From: Sphingobacteriales bacterium
GTDB taxonomy: Bacteria; Bacteroidota; Bacteroidia; UKL13-3
Direction of reading: 5' to 3'
DNA: 59,665 bases
Assembly (NCBI GenBank): GCA_021299635.1
Contig: JAJTFA010000009.1
Location: 1 to 59,665, forward strand
Below, piece by piece: positions 1 to 9,929 of this stretch (its first letter is position 1; each line of letters starts with the position of its first letter). The position numbers and the translations under genes were made by a program. Below the pieces are notes generated by a model. The model had not been told where the DNA came from. It ran no database searches and saw only the letters and a list, made by a program, of their open reading frames with translations.

Positions 1-984
1 ATCCAATGGCGCTACTGCGCCTCTTGCTTTTAATCTTACCTTATACCACCCTCTTTGTGGGAAGGTATATTTAAAGTTTAAACTCGTGGTGTCTATATAG
101 CATCCGCTTGCTCCGTTGGGTGACGGGCCGCACAGCCTCGGTGCATTCCATGACGCATATGGGCCATTAGGGCCTACGCTGCTATAGCTTACCACATCCC
201 AATAACTTCTTACCAGATTGTTTGACGTGTTTACAAACGTATATGGACTCTGTATCCAGGCCGTGTCTATACTCGGATTGTATACAAAACTCGCTAAAGC
301 AGGTACTTGGGGGCCTCCACCAATAAGTGCCAGAAAACGCATATTGGGTCTAATGGTACCGGTTGTTCCACTGGCAGCAGGACATTGGGAACCTGCTGCA
401 TCAGCCCAGGTATAGATAGTACTCGTGAAGCTGGTGGTGGTAGCATTTAATGCTGGGCTCCATGAATAACATGTGCTGGCGGAAGGAGAATTATCATGAC
501 AAACATCTACCAGTAAATTAGATACCCCATCCCAGATAAAATTGGTATTAAACGAATGCATATTCCATCCTGTATTGGCAACAGTGTATGAAATCGGATT
601 AACAACCGTAATGAGTCCGGTATTATCAAACGCAGCAGTCAAGGTTGTTGCCGTTGTGTTTTTTAGTTTTACACTAAAGCCTAAATGAATACCAGGGCCT
701 GGGCAAGTGTTGCCGGTTGCTAAGGCATTCACATCAAAACCAAGAGATGAAAGAACGGCAGCCGTACCAGAAGTGCCAAGTGCAGCATTCATTTCTGCAG
801 CTGTAATGAGGAATTGTGATCTGTTAGAAGTAAACCAGCCACCGTAAGCATTGGGTGCAGTGTTGGTTGCAATCAGAGAGGTCCCTGTTCCAATGGTAAT
901 AATGGTTTGGGCATTACTGCTCAAAGAGGTAAGCAATACCGCAAGCCATGCAGCTGCATTTCTTTTTGTAACAATATATTTCAT
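1..984 (-). CDS. Secreted PKD-domain protein, N-terminal part (runs off left edge)
   Basis: Reading the minus strand from the ATG at 984 gives 328 codons without a stop down to base 1, so the 3' end lies outside the window. Residues 1-26 form a signal peptide (MKYIVTKRN, hydrophobic core, cleavage after SSNAQ). The next part is rich in Thr, Asn and Gly, as in secreted adhesin-like proteins. Near residues 230-325 there is a PKD-like stretch (PALASFVYNP..., then YTFPQRGWYKVRL, the usual YxF..G.Y.V.L ending). In Bacteroidota such proteins are often exported by the type IX secretion system with a C-terminal sorting domain, but that end is not visible, so T9SS export is inference. No partner gene is visible. 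Confidence 0.8.
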   Translation of the reverse strand, partial: MKYIVTKRNAAAWLAVLLTSLSSNAQTIITIGTGTSLIATNTAPNAYGGWFTSNRSQFLITAAEMNAALGTSGTAAVLSSLGFDVNALATGNTCPGPGIHLGFSVKLKNTTATTLTAAFDNTGLITVVNPISYTVANTGWNMHSFNTNFIWDGVSNLLVDVCHDNSPSASTCYSWSPALNATTTSFTSTIYTWADAAGSQCPAASGTTGTIRPNMRFLALIGGGPQVPALASFVYNPSIDTAWIQSPYTFVNTSNNLVRSYWDVVSYSSVGPNGPYASWNAPRLCGPSPNGASGCYIDTTSLNFKYTFPQRGWYKVRLKARGAVAPLD

Positions 985-1197
985 AACTAAGATAGATTTA
1001 ACTGTGGGTTTATAATCTTATATCAAAACTACAATTATTATTGTTTTAAAAAACTTAAAATCAGGTTAATAAAATCTTGATGTGTAATTAATATCTAAAG
1101 CCCTGACTTATAGAATTAATATGGGCTTTTATGAAGGTAGGTTAAAAATTCAGAGATAGAAACCAATTTGATACCACGGTGCCATTTTTTTTATTGC

Positions 1198-1539
1198 TTA
1201 ACCACCCGCTTTTTTGCAAGGATAATGCTGAGCAGAAAGCCAGTTCATTATCTTGTCTCTGTGGTCGCCTTGGATGAGTATCTCACCATCCTTAACTGAA
1301 CCGCCACCACCACAATGTTTTTTTAGCAAAGAACCCAATTTATCAAGATCAGCATCGGTACCAATAAAACCTGAAACACGAGATACCAGTTTGCCTCCGC
1401 CTTTTCTGTCAAGGTAAATTTTAAGTTGCTGTTGCTTATTAGGCAAGGTTGATTCAGCTGCACTTTCATTCAATTGGTAGCTGTAAGAACTGTCGGTTGA
1501 GTATACCACTCCGTCTCTATATTTATTTTTATTGCTCAT
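1198..1539 (-). CDS. yciH: SUI1/eIF1-like translation factor (YciH family)
   Basis: A 113-residue protein of the SUI1/YciH family, which in bacteria is thought to influence start-codon fidelity on the 30S subunit. The N-terminus [15 protein letters not shown] is the usual start in Bacteroidota homologues. I therefore choose the ATG at 1539 rather than one ten codons upstream, which would overlap recG. The SUI1 core covers about residues 35-110: basic [11 protein letters not shown], then [24 protein letters not shown], the typical glycine-rich turn followed by the GD-HRDKI helix. The gene begins 11 bp after the recG stop on the same strand, so co-transcription with recG is likely. Confidence 0.88.
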   Translation of the reverse strand: MSNKNKYRDGVVYSTDSSYSYQLNESAAESTLPNKQQQLKIYLDRKGGGKLVSRVSGFIGTDADLDKLGSLLKKHCGGGGSVKDGEILIQGDHRDKIMNWLSAQHYPCKKAGG

Positions 1540-1550
1540 ATCGTATTTGG

Positions 1551-3647
1551 TTAAGAAATCCTCCCCCAATGGGCATTTCGGTTATATTCAGCAAAGTAAT
1601 GCATCAGTTGAAGATTTTCAGGTTTTTTTAATTCAGGGTCTTTATCCAGTAAATCTTGTGCGGCATTTCTTGCCTGCTGTAGCAAAAGCTGGTCTTTTGC
1701 CAGGTCGGCAATTTTTAAATCCAGCACTCCGCTTTGCGCTGTTCCTTCCAGTTCACCTGGGCCGCGTAATCTTAAATCCACTTCTGAAATTTCAAATCCG
1801 TTATTGGTTTCACACATGGTTTTTAAACGCAATTTGGCATCGGTACTCAATTTGTAGTCGGTCATCAGAATGCAGTACGACTGCTCTGCACCACGCCCAA
1901 CGCGCCCGCGCAACTGATGGAGCTGCGACAAGCCAAAACGCTCGGCACTTTCAATTACCATAATACTGGCATTGGGCACATTCACACCTACTTCTATTAC
2001 AGTTGTGGCAACCATAATATGGGCCTGGCCTTTCACAAAACGGTTCATTTCTGCATCCTTATCGGCTGGTTTCATTTTTCCGTGTACCATGCAAACCTGA
2101 TACGTGGGGTGTTCGAAATGTTTTATGATTTCTTCAAAGCCATGCTGCAGATTCATGTAATCCATTTTCTCACTCTCTTGTATTAGCGGATATACCACAT
2201 ATACCTGCCTGCCTTTAGCAATTTCTTCCTTCATAAACCCATACAACCGTAGCCGGTTAGAGTCAAACTGGTGCAATGTTTTAATAGGTTTTCTTCCTGC
2301 AGGCAACTCATCTATTACAGAGGCGTCTAAATCACCGTATAAAGTCATGGCCAATGTTCGCGGAATAGGAGTTGCTGTCATAACCAATACATGCGGAGGA
2401 AATTGATTTTTCTTCCAGAGTCTTGCACGCTGCTCCACACCAAATCTGTGCTGCTCATCAATCACTGCGAGGCCCAGATTTTTGAATTGAACCACTTCTT
2501 CAATTAATGCATGGGTGCCAATTAGCATATGAATATTGCCTGCTGCTAAACCTTCCAGTATTTCTTTTCTATCTTTTGTTTTGGTACTTCCGGTTAGCAG
2601 GCGCACGCACACATTCATGTTTTGCAGAAGGCTGCAAATTGTTTGGTAATGTTGCTGAGCAAGTATTTCTGTTGGTGCCATCAGGCAAGCTTGATATCCA
2701 TTGTCTAGTGCCATGAGCATGCTAAGCAGGGCCACAACTGTTTTGCCACTACCCACATCACCCTGAAGCAAACGATTCATCTGAACACCAGATTTTACAT
2801 CTGCGCGTATTTCTTTTATCACTCTTTTTTGTGCACCGGTTAATTCAAATGGTAAATAGGACTTATAAAATATATTGAAGTTATCGCCTATTTGCTCGAG
2901 TTTAATTCCGTTATAAATCTCTTTGCGCTTAATTTTAAACCTTAGCAAACGCAGTTGAATAAAAAATAATTCTTCAAACTTAAGCCTATGCTCTGCAGCA
3001 GCTAGAGCAGCAGCATTTTGTGGGAAGTGTATTTGCAAAAAGGCCTCTTTCCGAGGCATCAGCTTAAGCGCACTTATCACCGCATTGGGTAGATTTTCTT
3101 CAATGTTGAATTTAGGATCGGCTAGCAGATTATTGGTAAGTTTAACAAGCACTTTTGAATCCAGACCCTTGGTTCGCATCCGCTCCGTTACGCTGTAAAA
3201 AGGCATAATGTGCAGATACTTTTTATGATCTGCAGCATCTGCATCATCAATGGTGGGATGCACCATATTTATCGAACCGTTAAACTCAGATGGTTTGCCA
3301 AATACCAAATAGGTTTTGGCTTCCTTAATACTTTCTTTAATCCACTTTGCGCCCTGGAACCAAACCAATTCAACTGATCCGGAATCATCAGTGAGATAAC
3401 CAACCAAACGTTGACCTTTTTTTTGACCAACCGTGTGCAGATTCGTAATTTTTCCTTTGAGTTGAATGTATGGCAAATCAGCCTGAATATCCTTTATAGC
3501 GTATATCTGCGAGCGGTCTATATGACGGTAAGGGAAATGAAAAAGCAAATCGGTAAACGTAAAAATGCCTAGTTCTTTTTTAAGTAACTCGGCCCTTGCC
3601 GTTCCAACACCTTTCAAATATTCAATGGATGTTTTAAGATAACTCAT
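1551..3647 (-). CDS. recG: ATP-dependent DNA helicase RecG
   Basis: A 698-residue RecG, the helicase that reverses stalled replication forks and branch-migrates Holliday junctions. The start is set at [15 protein letters not shown] (3647), which matches the family's N-terminus; an upstream in-frame ATG would add 20 unrelated residues. Visible in order: the wedge/OB domain (about 40-160), Walker A GDVGSGKT, the DEQH box (IDEQHRFG), motif [12 protein letters not shown], and the C-terminal helicase motifs with QLRGRVGRG. All catalytic motifs are intact and the length is normal. It is followed closely by yciH. Its 5' neighbour, a WG-repeat gene, is divergent. Confidence 0.96.
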   Translation of the reverse strand: MSYLKTSIEYLKGVGTARAELLKKELGIFTFTDLLFHFPYRHIDRSQIYAIKDIQADLPYIQLKGKITNLHTVGQKKGQRLVGYLTDDSGSVELVWFQGAKWIKESIKEAKTYLVFGKPSEFNGSINMVHPTIDDADAADHKKYLHIMPFYSVTERMRTKGLDSKVLVKLTNNLLADPKFNIEENLPNAVISALKLMPRKEAFLQIHFPQNAAALAAAEHRLKFEELFFIQLRLLRFKIKRKEIYNGIKLEQIGDNFNIFYKSYLPFELTGAQKRVIKEIRADVKSGVQMNRLLQGDVGSGKTVVALLSMLMALDNGYQACLMAPTEILAQQHYQTICSLLQNMNVCVRLLTGSTKTKDRKEILEGLAAGNIHMLIGTHALIEEVVQFKNLGLAVIDEQHRFGVEQRARLWKKNQFPPHVLVMTATPIPRTLAMTLYGDLDASVIDELPAGRKPIKTLHQFDSNRLRLYGFMKEEIAKGRQVYVVYPLIQESEKMDYMNLQHGFEEIIKHFEHPTYQVCMVHGKMKPADKDAEMNRFVKGQAHIMVATTVIEVGVNVPNASIMVIESAERFGLSQLHQLRGRVGRGAEQSYCILMTDYKLSTDAKLRLKTMCETNNGFEISEVDLRLRGPGELEGTAQSGVLDLKIADLAKDQLLLQQARNAAQDLLDKDPELKKPENLQLMHYFAEYNRNAHWGRIS

Positions 3648-3766
3648 GTAATAAATGCAGAAACAATAATACATGGTTTTGAAAAAACTTATTGCACATC
3701 GCTTCAACTGATGTTGATATTATTATATAAACAAGGAAGACGGAAGAATGTAATTTGCGGGTGAAT

Positions 3767-4891
3767 ATGAAAACAATATACTTCATTGTGCTATCACTTA
3801 TTTGCAGCCGTTGTTTTACGGTTACTGCACAAGGCAAACTTTTCCCTATTGAAATTAAAGGCAAGTGGGGCTACATGGATAGTTTAGGCAAAATGCATAT
3901 TCCTGCTCAGTTTGATTATGCAGATGATTTTAATGAAGGATTTGCTGTAGTAGCTCTTAACCGAATGCCTTGTATTATTGATTTGCAGGCAAAAAGGGTA
4001 GTGGATACCGGCTTGTATCAGAATATTAGTCGGGTATCGGAGGGCCTTGCTGCCGTTACCGATTATCAATGGAAACGCTATTATGTAAACACCCGTGGAG
4101 CAGTGGTTATTTCTCTCCCTTCAGAAGTGTATGAAGCCAGACCTTTTTATAACGGTGTGGCCGTTGTATCTATAGCTACAGATATCCATGAAACCAAGTT
4201 CGGCAGAGACATTGCAACGTTTGGTTACTTATTTGGGTATATCGACAAAACCGGAAAAATGCTCACCGGATTTATTTATGATGATGCAGATGATATGCAA
4301 AATGGACTATCTCGCATGAAGAAAGGTTTAAAATTTGGTTTGGTTAATACAATAGGAGAAGAAGTTATAAAGCCAAAGTATAATAATATTGGTATTTTTA
4401 GTGAAGGCCTTGCTGCAGTTGATGCCGGTGGCTTTTATGGCGTAATAAATGAAAAAGCAGAAGAGGTTATTAAGCCCAAGTTTGAGTTTATCTATCCTTT
4501 CAGTCAAGGGCTGGCGGGTTTTTGGCAAAAAGGTAAATATGGATTTATTGATGCATCTGGAGAGATAATGGTTCAACCCGTGTTTGATGCCATTAAACCT
4601 TTTGCAGAAGGGAAAGCTGCTGCTAAAAAAGATGGGAAGTGGGGATTTATAGATACCAAAGGCAATTGGGTAATTCGCAATGTATTTGATGAAGCCGGCA
4701 TGTTTGCCGATGGTTTTTGTGCAGTCCTGTTTAAAAGAAAATGGGGTTATATTAATGCATCAGGCCAAACGGTTATTCCATATGATTTTGATGCTGCAGG
4801 CGCCTTTCATGATGGTGTTGCGAATGTATTATATAAGGATATTAGCCTTTATATTGATAAACTCGGCCGTATTTTGCCCATTCTTAAATAA
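3767..4891 (+). CDS. Secreted WG-repeat protein
   Basis: A 374-residue exported protein. An N-terminal signal peptide (MKTIYFIVLSLICSRCFTVTAQ) precedes about seven to nine WG repeats, each of the form KWGYID..G..VIP..FD.A..F.EG.A.V, covering nearly the whole chain (for example KGKWGYMDSLGK near residue 30 and KDGKWGFIDTKG near 290). WG repeats are common in Bacteroidota exported proteins; no enzymatic motif is visible and the function is unknown. I chose the ATG at 3767 because it begins a clean signal peptide; a TTG 12 bases earlier is possible. It is divergent from recG and followed by argS. Confidence 0.85.
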   Translation: MKTIYFIVLSLICSRCFTVTAQGKLFPIEIKGKWGYMDSLGKMHIPAQFDYADDFNEGFAVVALNRMPCIIDLQAKRVVDTGLYQNISRVSEGLAAVTDYQWKRYYVNTRGAVVISLPSEVYEARPFYNGVAVVSIATDIHETKFGRDIATFGYLFGYIDKTGKMLTGFIYDDADDMQNGLSRMKKGLKFGLVNTIGEEVIKPKYNNIGIFSEGLAAVDAGGFYGVINEKAEEVIKPKFEFIYPFSQGLAGFWQKGKYGFIDASGEIMVQPVFDAIKPFAEGKAAAKKDGKWGFIDTKGNWVIRNVFDEAGMFADGFCAVLFKRKWGYINASGQTVIPYDFDAAGAFHDGVANVLYKDISLYIDKLGRILPILK

Positions 4892-4911
4892 CGGTTTTTG
4901 GGTTTAACACT

Positions 4912-4919
4912 TATCTTTG
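4912..4919 (+). promoter_or_regulatory. Bacteroidota -7 element upstream of argS
   Basis: TATCTTTG is a perfect match to TAnnTTTG. It lies 25 bases before the argS ATG, giving a leader of about 20 nt. No clear TTTG -33 box is visible at the normal 19-21 base distance, so only the -7 element is claimed. Confidence 0.6.
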
Positions 4920-4944
4920 TACCCTTACCTACTATTGGTTTTTC

Positions 4945-6726
4945 ATGATAGATTCGGAATTAAAAAAGCATATAGCGTTTGCCATTAATAAACTATATGG
5001 GCAACAAATTTTGCCTGAGCAGTTGGCTGTAGAGCCTACCAAGACTGATTTTAAAGGCGATTTCACCTTTGTGGTTTTTCCTTTTTTAAAACAAAGCAAG
5101 AAAGGCCCTGAGCAAACAGCAACTGATATTGGTGAATACTTGCTGAAGGAGTTTTCTGTTGTTTCCGGATACAACGTAATTAAAGGATTTTTAAATATTG
5201 AATTATCCGGTCGCTTTTGGTTCGATTTTTTAATCCACAATCATAACCTTAATTCCTTTGGTTTTACTCCCGCTGATGGCTCATCACGAGTACTGGTTGA
5301 GTATTCTTCACCCAACACCAACAAGCCGCTTCACTTGGGGCATATCAGAAATAATTTGCTGGGATATTCCGTTGCCGAGTTACTCAAAGCCAACGGACAC
5401 ACTGTGTTTACCTGCAATCTCATTAATGATCGGGGCATCCATATTTGCAAAAGCATGCTGGCATGGATGAAAGCAGGTATGAAAGACACCCCTGAAAATA
5501 CAGGAAAGAAGGGTGATAAGCTGGTGGGTGATTATTATGTGGCTTTTGACAAGCAGTACAAGGCAGAAATGAAAGCATTAATAGAAAATGGCATGGCCGA
5601 AGAGGAGGCCGAAAAAAATGCTCCATCCATGCTGGAAGCACAGGAATTATTGAGAAAATGGGAGGCAGGCGATGCAGAAACCATCAGCATTTGGAAGAAA
5701 ATGAATAGCTGGGTTTATGATGGTTTTGATGTTACCTATAAAAAATTGGGTGTATCGTTTGATAAATATTATTACGAGTCGGAAACCTATTTGCTGGGCA
5801 AAGATATGGTAAAGGAAGGCCTGGATAAAGGGGTGTTTTTTACAAAGGATAACGGTTCGGTTTGGGTTGATTTAACGGCAGATGGCCTGGATCAGAAACT
5901 GCTGCTTAGGGCCGATGGTACTTCGGTTTACATTACACAAGATATTGGCACGGCTGAGCTTAAGTATAAAGAATTGGCATGTAATAAAAGCATATATGTG
6001 GTGGGAAATGAGCAGGATTATCATTTTAAGGTATTGCAACTGGTGATGCAAAAACTGGGTAAACCATATGCAACCGGCATTTACCATTTAAGCTACGGCA
6101 TGGTGGAGTTGCCTCATGGTAAAATGAAAAGCAGGGAAGGCACTGTTGTTGATGCAGACGACCTCATAGATGAAATGATTGCTACAGCCACAGAAACCAC
6201 GGATGCATTGGGTAAAACGGAGGGATTAAAGGAAGCCGAATTAAAACAACTCAATGAAACCATTGGCCTGGGTGCGCTTAAATATTTTATATTAAAGGTT
6301 GATCCCCGCAAAAAGATGCTCTTTAATCCGCAGGAGTCTATCGATTTTCATGGCAATACCGGCCCATTCATTCAATATACACATGCTCGTATCCGCTCGG
6401 TACTTCGCAATGCAGGTGCAATCAATGCGGAAGAGCTAAACAGGGATGAACTCCAGTTGCATGAGCCTGAGAAAAAATTACTGGAGTTGCTCTATCAGTA
6501 TCCTGCAGCCATCAAAGATGCCGGCCAGCAAATGAGTCCGGGTGTTCTTGCCAATTATTCCTACGAAGTAGCCAAAGCATACAATCATTTTTACCATGAG
6601 CTTTCCATATTAAAAGAAAGCAATACACATCAGCGTTTGTTTCGTATCATGTTGTGCACGCTCACTGCTCATGTCATAAAATCGGCATTTGCCATTTTAG
6701 GTATTCAGGTGCCTGAAAGGATGTAA
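4945..6726 (+). CDS. argS: Arginyl-tRNA synthetase
   Basis: A 593-residue class I aminoacyl-tRNA synthetase that charges tRNA-Arg in the cytoplasm. The N-terminal Add-1 domain (about 1-110) is followed by the HIGH motif as HLGH in SPNTNKPLHLGHIRNN (about residue 130). The KMSK position reads GKMKSREGTVV, the relaxed form normal for many ArgRS. The C-terminal DALR anticodon-binding domain ends in the usual ...AFAILGIQVPERM. Length and order are typical. Its stop overlaps the start of the next gene by one base (TAATG), which suggests translational coupling with the TPR lipoprotein. Another arginine-related gene here is tRNA-Arg(CCG) at 20162. Confidence 0.97.
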   Translation: MIDSELKKHIAFAINKLYGQQILPEQLAVEPTKTDFKGDFTFVVFPFLKQSKKGPEQTATDIGEYLLKEFSVVSGYNVIKGFLNIELSGRFWFDFLIHNHNLNSFGFTPADGSSRVLVEYSSPNTNKPLHLGHIRNNLLGYSVAELLKANGHTVFTCNLINDRGIHICKSMLAWMKAGMKDTPENTGKKGDKLVGDYYVAFDKQYKAEMKALIENGMAEEEAEKNAPSMLEAQELLRKWEAGDAETISIWKKMNSWVYDGFDVTYKKLGVSFDKYYYESETYLLGKDMVKEGLDKGVFFTKDNGSVWVDLTADGLDQKLLLRADGTSVYITQDIGTAELKYKELACNKSIYVVGNEQDYHFKVLQLVMQKLGKPYATGIYHLSYGMVELPHGKMKSREGTVVDADDLIDEMIATATETTDALGKTEGLKEAELKQLNETIGLGALKYFILKVDPRKKMLFNPQESIDFHGNTGPFIQYTHARIRSVLRNAGAINAEELNRDELQLHEPEKKLLELLYQYPAAIKDAGQQMSPGVLANYSYEVAKAYNHFYHELSILKESNTHQRLFRIMLCTLTAHVIKSAFAILGIQVPERM

Positions 6727-8081
6727 TGAAACCAGCCCGTATCATATACTTATTTTTTTGCTGCGCTGCATTGCTGCAGGCATGCAATACCGCAGGAAAA
6801 TTGCTGCGCATGGCCGATGCCTTTGCTGCCAAAGGTAATTATGATGAGGCTGCCACTTATTATTACAATGTACTATTAAAAAAACCACACAACAGCCATG
6901 CTCAACTTGGCTTAAGAAGTAACGGACAACTGGTACTCAATGAAAAGTTTGCTGCCTTTAGCCGCTTGGTTCTGGAGCAAAAAATAGAAGAAGCCATGAG
7001 GCAGTATGACTATGCCGGAAAATATGCTGCCAATGCAGAGCGTGCCGGGGTTAAACTATCATGGGCATATGAGTATGATGAGGTGTATGAGGAAATAAAG
7101 CAGGAATACTTGGAAACACTTTTTAATCATGCACTTCAACTCATGAACAATAAAAAGTATGATTTGGCTGAAAAACAGTTTGAGCGTATGGCATATTACG
7201 ACAGTGCCTACAGTGGTTTATCGGTTTTGCGGCTGCATACTGTGCTAGAGCCTTTGTATGATAAAGGCCTTAAGCAACTGACGTCTGCCAGGTATGAAGA
7301 TGCTTTTCGTACCTTTAACCGCCTATGTGATATTGATGACGGATTTAAAGATGTAAAGCAGCGCAGGGAAGAGGCTTCGGCTAAGGCCACCACCAAGTTT
7401 GGTTTGCTGCCTGCACAAAACCAAACCCGACACATGGGTATTGAAGCAGGTTTTGATCAAATGCTGGCTATGCGAATAAAACCGGGCTCCTCATTTTTAC
7501 ACATCATGGGTGCCGAAGTACTGAAACCGGTTTTGGAGAAACGCGGATTTACTTCATTAAAAACCGATACAACCGTTTGGCAGGCCGCTAAAAGTATTTC
7601 ATTGAGGTATGCCCTGCATTTGGAAATATTAAATTTTGCCGATACCAGCGGACAAACACAAAAGGAAGAACGCACTGCTTATGAAGCCGTAACCGAAAAC
7701 GTGCCCAATCCATACACGGGCATGTATACCTATATCAGCAAGTTTAAAAAAATCACTTATCTCGATTCTCGGGAGTATAGAAAAGTAATATGTCGCATTC
7801 GCTTCAGGCTCTTAGACCTGCAGAGTAGTAGCTTGCTTGTAGAAGAAATATTTGATTTGGAAAAATCAGACACCAAGCATGCTTACGTTTATACCGGCAA
7901 AGTAAATAATTTGTATGAGCACCTGCCTAAAGATAACCAAATGCCCCCTCCGGATCAGGAGTGGCGCGAACGGTTTTATAATAGCAAAAGGCCGCTGTTG
8001 ACCTCAGCCGATTTAACAAAAGAAATGCAAGCAGAAGCTGCCGCAATCGTCATTAAAAAAATTGCTCCATGGCTTAAATAA
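6726..8081 (+). CDS. TPR-containing lipoprotein
   Basis: A 451-residue predicted lipoprotein. The signal peptide MKPARIIYLFFCCAALLQAC ends in a lipobox with Cys20, so it should be lipid-anchored to the inner or outer membrane. Residues about 25-230 contain helical tetratricopeptide-like pairs (for example FAAKGNYDEAATYYYNVLLKKP and KKYDLAEKQFERMAYYDSAYSG). The C-terminal half is mixed alpha/beta with no family I recognise. It is the second gene of an apparent argS operon with a one-base overlap. The TPR part suggests a scaffold role in the envelope, but the real function is unknown. Confidence 0.8.
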   Translation: MKPARIIYLFFCCAALLQACNTAGKLLRMADAFAAKGNYDEAATYYYNVLLKKPHNSHAQLGLRSNGQLVLNEKFAAFSRLVLEQKIEEAMRQYDYAGKYAANAERAGVKLSWAYEYDEVYEEIKQEYLETLFNHALQLMNNKKYDLAEKQFERMAYYDSAYSGLSVLRLHTVLEPLYDKGLKQLTSARYEDAFRTFNRLCDIDDGFKDVKQRREEASAKATTKFGLLPAQNQTRHMGIEAGFDQMLAMRIKPGSSFLHIMGAEVLKPVLEKRGFTSLKTDTTVWQAAKSISLRYALHLEILNFADTSGQTQKEERTAYEAVTENVPNPYTGMYTYISKFKKITYLDSREYRKVICRIRFRLLDLQSSSLLVEEIFDLEKSDTKHAYVYTGKVNNLYEHLPKDNQMPPPDQEWRERFYNSKRPLLTSADLTKEMQAEAAAIVIKKIAPWLK

Positions 8082-8206
8082 AGCCATTTTGTCTTAAAAA
8101 TTATTACTTATTTTACTTATTAACCCACTTTTTAAGTCAATTTGGCTTAAAATATCATACGGTATGATGATTGAAAATATCATTTCATCAAATTAATTAT
8201 ACACGT

Positions 8207-8662
8207 ATGACACTGATAAAATTTAAACCTGGCACCACAAGAGAATTGTTGAGGGATTCAATGATTCCGGCTTCCGTTATGAGCATGTTTGATAACTTCT
8301 TTAATGAAAATGCAGCCAAATTTGAGCGCAATGTATTTTTTACCCCAAGGGTTGATGTAGCAGAAACAACTAAAGCTTTTGAAGTACATGTAACCTTACC
8401 GGGCATGAAAAAAGAAGAAATTGAAATTGAAATAGCAGGCGATATGCTGAATATAAGCGGTGAAAGCAAACTAAAGAAAGAGCAAAACGAAGCCAAATAC
8501 CATATGGTTGAAAGCTTTTACGGCAAATTCTCACGCAGTTTTAATCTACCTGAAAACATAAATAAAACAGCCATCAGAGCTGAACTTACCGATGGGGTAT
8601 TAAAAATTGAACTGCCAAAGTCTGAGGCGAAGGAAAACAAGGCTACCATCACCATAAAATAA
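8207..8662 (+). CDS. Small heat-shock protein, Hsp20/alpha-crystallin family
   Basis: A cytoplasmic holdase chaperone of 151 residues. The alpha-crystallin domain spans about residues 35-140 (TPRVDVAETTKAFEVHVTLPGMKKEEIEI, the A..G.L.I.LPK strand near the end). A short N-terminal arm and a C-terminal IxI-like tail (ATITIK) allow oligomer formation. I take the ATG at 8207 (MTLIKFKPG) rather than an upstream TTG, since the extra 12 residues are not family-like. The gene is monocistronic: about 125 bases separate it from the preceding stop and an intrinsic terminator follows. Confidence 0.92.
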   Translation: MTLIKFKPGTTRELLRDSMIPASVMSMFDNFFNENAAKFERNVFFTPRVDVAETTKAFEVHVTLPGMKKEEIEIEIAGDMLNISGESKLKKEQNEAKYHMVESFYGKFSRSFNLPENINKTAIRAELTDGVLKIELPKSEAKENKATITIK

Positions 8663-8693
8663 CGTACATATTTTTCATAGTTGGGTTATAAAG

Positions 8694-8728
8694 CGGGCTT
8701 CACCATCACTGGTGGGCCCGTTTTTTTT
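8694..8728 (+). terminator. Intrinsic terminator after hsp20
   Basis: A GC-rich hairpin (CGGGC..CACC / GGTG..GCCCG with a small internal mismatch, loop ATCACT) is followed directly by eight T residues. It sits 31 bases after the hsp20 stop. Confidence 0.85.
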
Positions 8729-8768
8729 ATTCATAATTGCTAATACATTTGAAGTAAATACCTGAATA

Positions 8769-9425
8769 ATGAAAAAGTTACTTTTTGCCTGCCTTGCACT
8801 TACCATTTTTATGGCTTCCTGTAAAAAAGATGAGGATGATACGCAACCCATTAACCAAAACCCAACTGATACGGTTCAAAGGGAAAAAGTTATAGAAATC
8901 AGCACCCCTTATGGCTCCATTTATATTTGGTTGTTTAAAGATACACCCAAACACCGTGATAACTTTATAAAATTGGCCGATAGCAGCTTTTACAATAATA
9001 CCACCTTTCACCGCATTATTCCCGGTTTTATGATTCAGGGAGGCGACCCCAACAGCAAGGATACCGACCCTAATAACGATGGTTCAGGCGGACCGGGTTA
9101 TACCATACCTGCAGAAATAATGGCCAAATACAAAAACACCAGAGGCACGGTAGCTGCCGCAAGGTTGGGTAATTCAGTTAATCCACAAAAAGCATCTAGC
9201 GGTTGCCAGTTTTATATCAATGTGGTAAACAATAGTCATCTTGATAATGAGTATACGGTTTTTGGTCAGGTAATTAAAGGTTTGCAGGTGGCAGATTCTG
9301 TTGTGGTTCAGCCACGTAACACAAGCAACAACAGGCCACTCACTGATATTAAAATGCAGGTAAAAGTTTTGCAAAAAACTGCAGCCGAAATACAAGCCGA
9401 ATACAACTTTACTGTACCACAGTAA
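8769..9425 (+). CDS. Peptidyl-prolyl cis-trans isomerase, cyclophilin type, lipoprotein
   Basis: A 218-residue envelope-anchored foldase. The N-terminus has a lipoprotein signal (MKKLLFACLALTIFMASC, lipobox MASC) and an acidic/Asn-rich linker. The cyclophilin domain follows from about residue 42: ISTPYGSIYIWLF, then FHRIIPGFMIQGGDP, which carries the catalytic-site Phe-His-Arg and the MxQGG motif, then a short GCQFYINV segment. Residues 128-150 include the usual Ala-rich loop. It stands alone between the hsp20 terminator and the rpsF promoter and probably assists folding of exported proteins. Confidence 0.92.
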   Translation: MKKLLFACLALTIFMASCKKDEDDTQPINQNPTDTVQREKVIEISTPYGSIYIWLFKDTPKHRDNFIKLADSSFYNNTTFHRIIPGFMIQGGDPNSKDTDPNNDGSGGPGYTIPAEIMAKYKNTRGTVAAARLGNSVNPQKASSGCQFYINVVNNSHLDNEYTVFGQVIKGLQVADSVVVQPRNTSNNRPLTDIKMQVKVLQKTAAEIQAEYNFTVPQ

Positions 9426-9464
9426 GTTAATTATTTTAAGGAGGCTCAATTTGGGCGCTATTTA

Positions 9465-9495
9465 TTTGGCTTTTCAGAAAAATAGCCTACTTTTG
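9465..9495 (+). promoter_or_regulatory. Promoter of the rpsF-rpsR-rplI operon
   Basis: TTTG at 9465-9468 and TACTTTTG at 9488-9495 are separated by 19 bases. This is a full match to the Bacteroidota TTTG-N19-TAnnTTTG promoter. The predicted start is near 9500, giving an A-rich leader of about 25 nt before the rpsF ATG at 9526 without a Shine-Dalgarno site. Confidence 0.85.
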
Positions 9496-9525
9496 CCGTC
9501 CTTATTTTAAACCCAAAATAAATAA

Positions 9526-9927
9526 ATGGCAGCAAAAACAAAGACAACTAAAGCCAACGTTGTCTTAAACAATTATGAATCTGTGATTATTTTCACACCC
9601 GTACTCTCCGAGGAGCAGCTGAAAGATGCTGTATCCAAGTACCGCAATCTGATCAAAGAAGAAGGTGGAGAGCTGGTTCATGAGGAAAACTGGGGTTTAA
9701 CTAAGCTGGCTTATCCGATCAACAAAAAAACGACCGGATTTTACCATATCTATGAGTACAAAGCTAGCGGTGACTTCATTTCTAAATTTGAACTGGCCTT
9801 CAGACGCGATGAAAGGATTATGCGATTCCTTACCACAGCGCTCGACAAGCATGCGCTTATCTACAACCAACGCAAACGCAATGGTGAGTTTAACCAAAAC
9901 AAAAAAGAAAAGCAGGAGGCTAAGTAA
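9526..9927 (+). CDS. rpsF: 30S ribosomal protein bS6
   Basis: Ribosomal protein bS6, 133 residues, which pairs with bS18 on the 30S platform. The fold is recognised from NNYESVIIFTPVLSEEQLKDAV at the start of the core, ENWGLTKLAYPINKKTTGFYHI in the middle and RRDERIMRFLTTALDKH near the end. An extra basic N-terminal extension (AAKTKTTKA) and a Lys-rich tail are present. It is first in an operon with rpsR (2-base gap) and rplI, the common bacterial order. Confidence 0.97.
   Translation: MAAKTKTTKANVVLNNYESVIIFTPVLSEEQLKDAVSKYRNLIKEEGGELVHEENWGLTKLAYPINKKTTGFYHIYEYKASGDFISKFELAFRRDERIMRFLTTALDKHALIYNQRKRNGEFNQNKKEKQEAK
9913..9919 (+). promoter_or_regulatory. Strong Shine-Dalgarno site before rpsR
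   Basis: CAGGAGG lies inside the end of rpsF, 10 bases before the rpsR ATG at 9930. Such a strong site is unusual here: most genes in this window have none, as expected in Bacteroidota. Confidence 0.75.
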
Positions 9928-9929
9928 TT

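Noticed and set aside
1097..1129. AAAGCCC/GGGCTTT hairpin as a terminator of yciH
   Set aside because: The loop is 19 bases and no T tract follows on the minus strand.
9437..9510. AAGGAGG followed by a TTG and a 19-codon frame before rpsF, as a leader peptide
   Set aside because: It lies upstream of the good promoter at 9465-9495, so it would not be in the rpsF mRNA.
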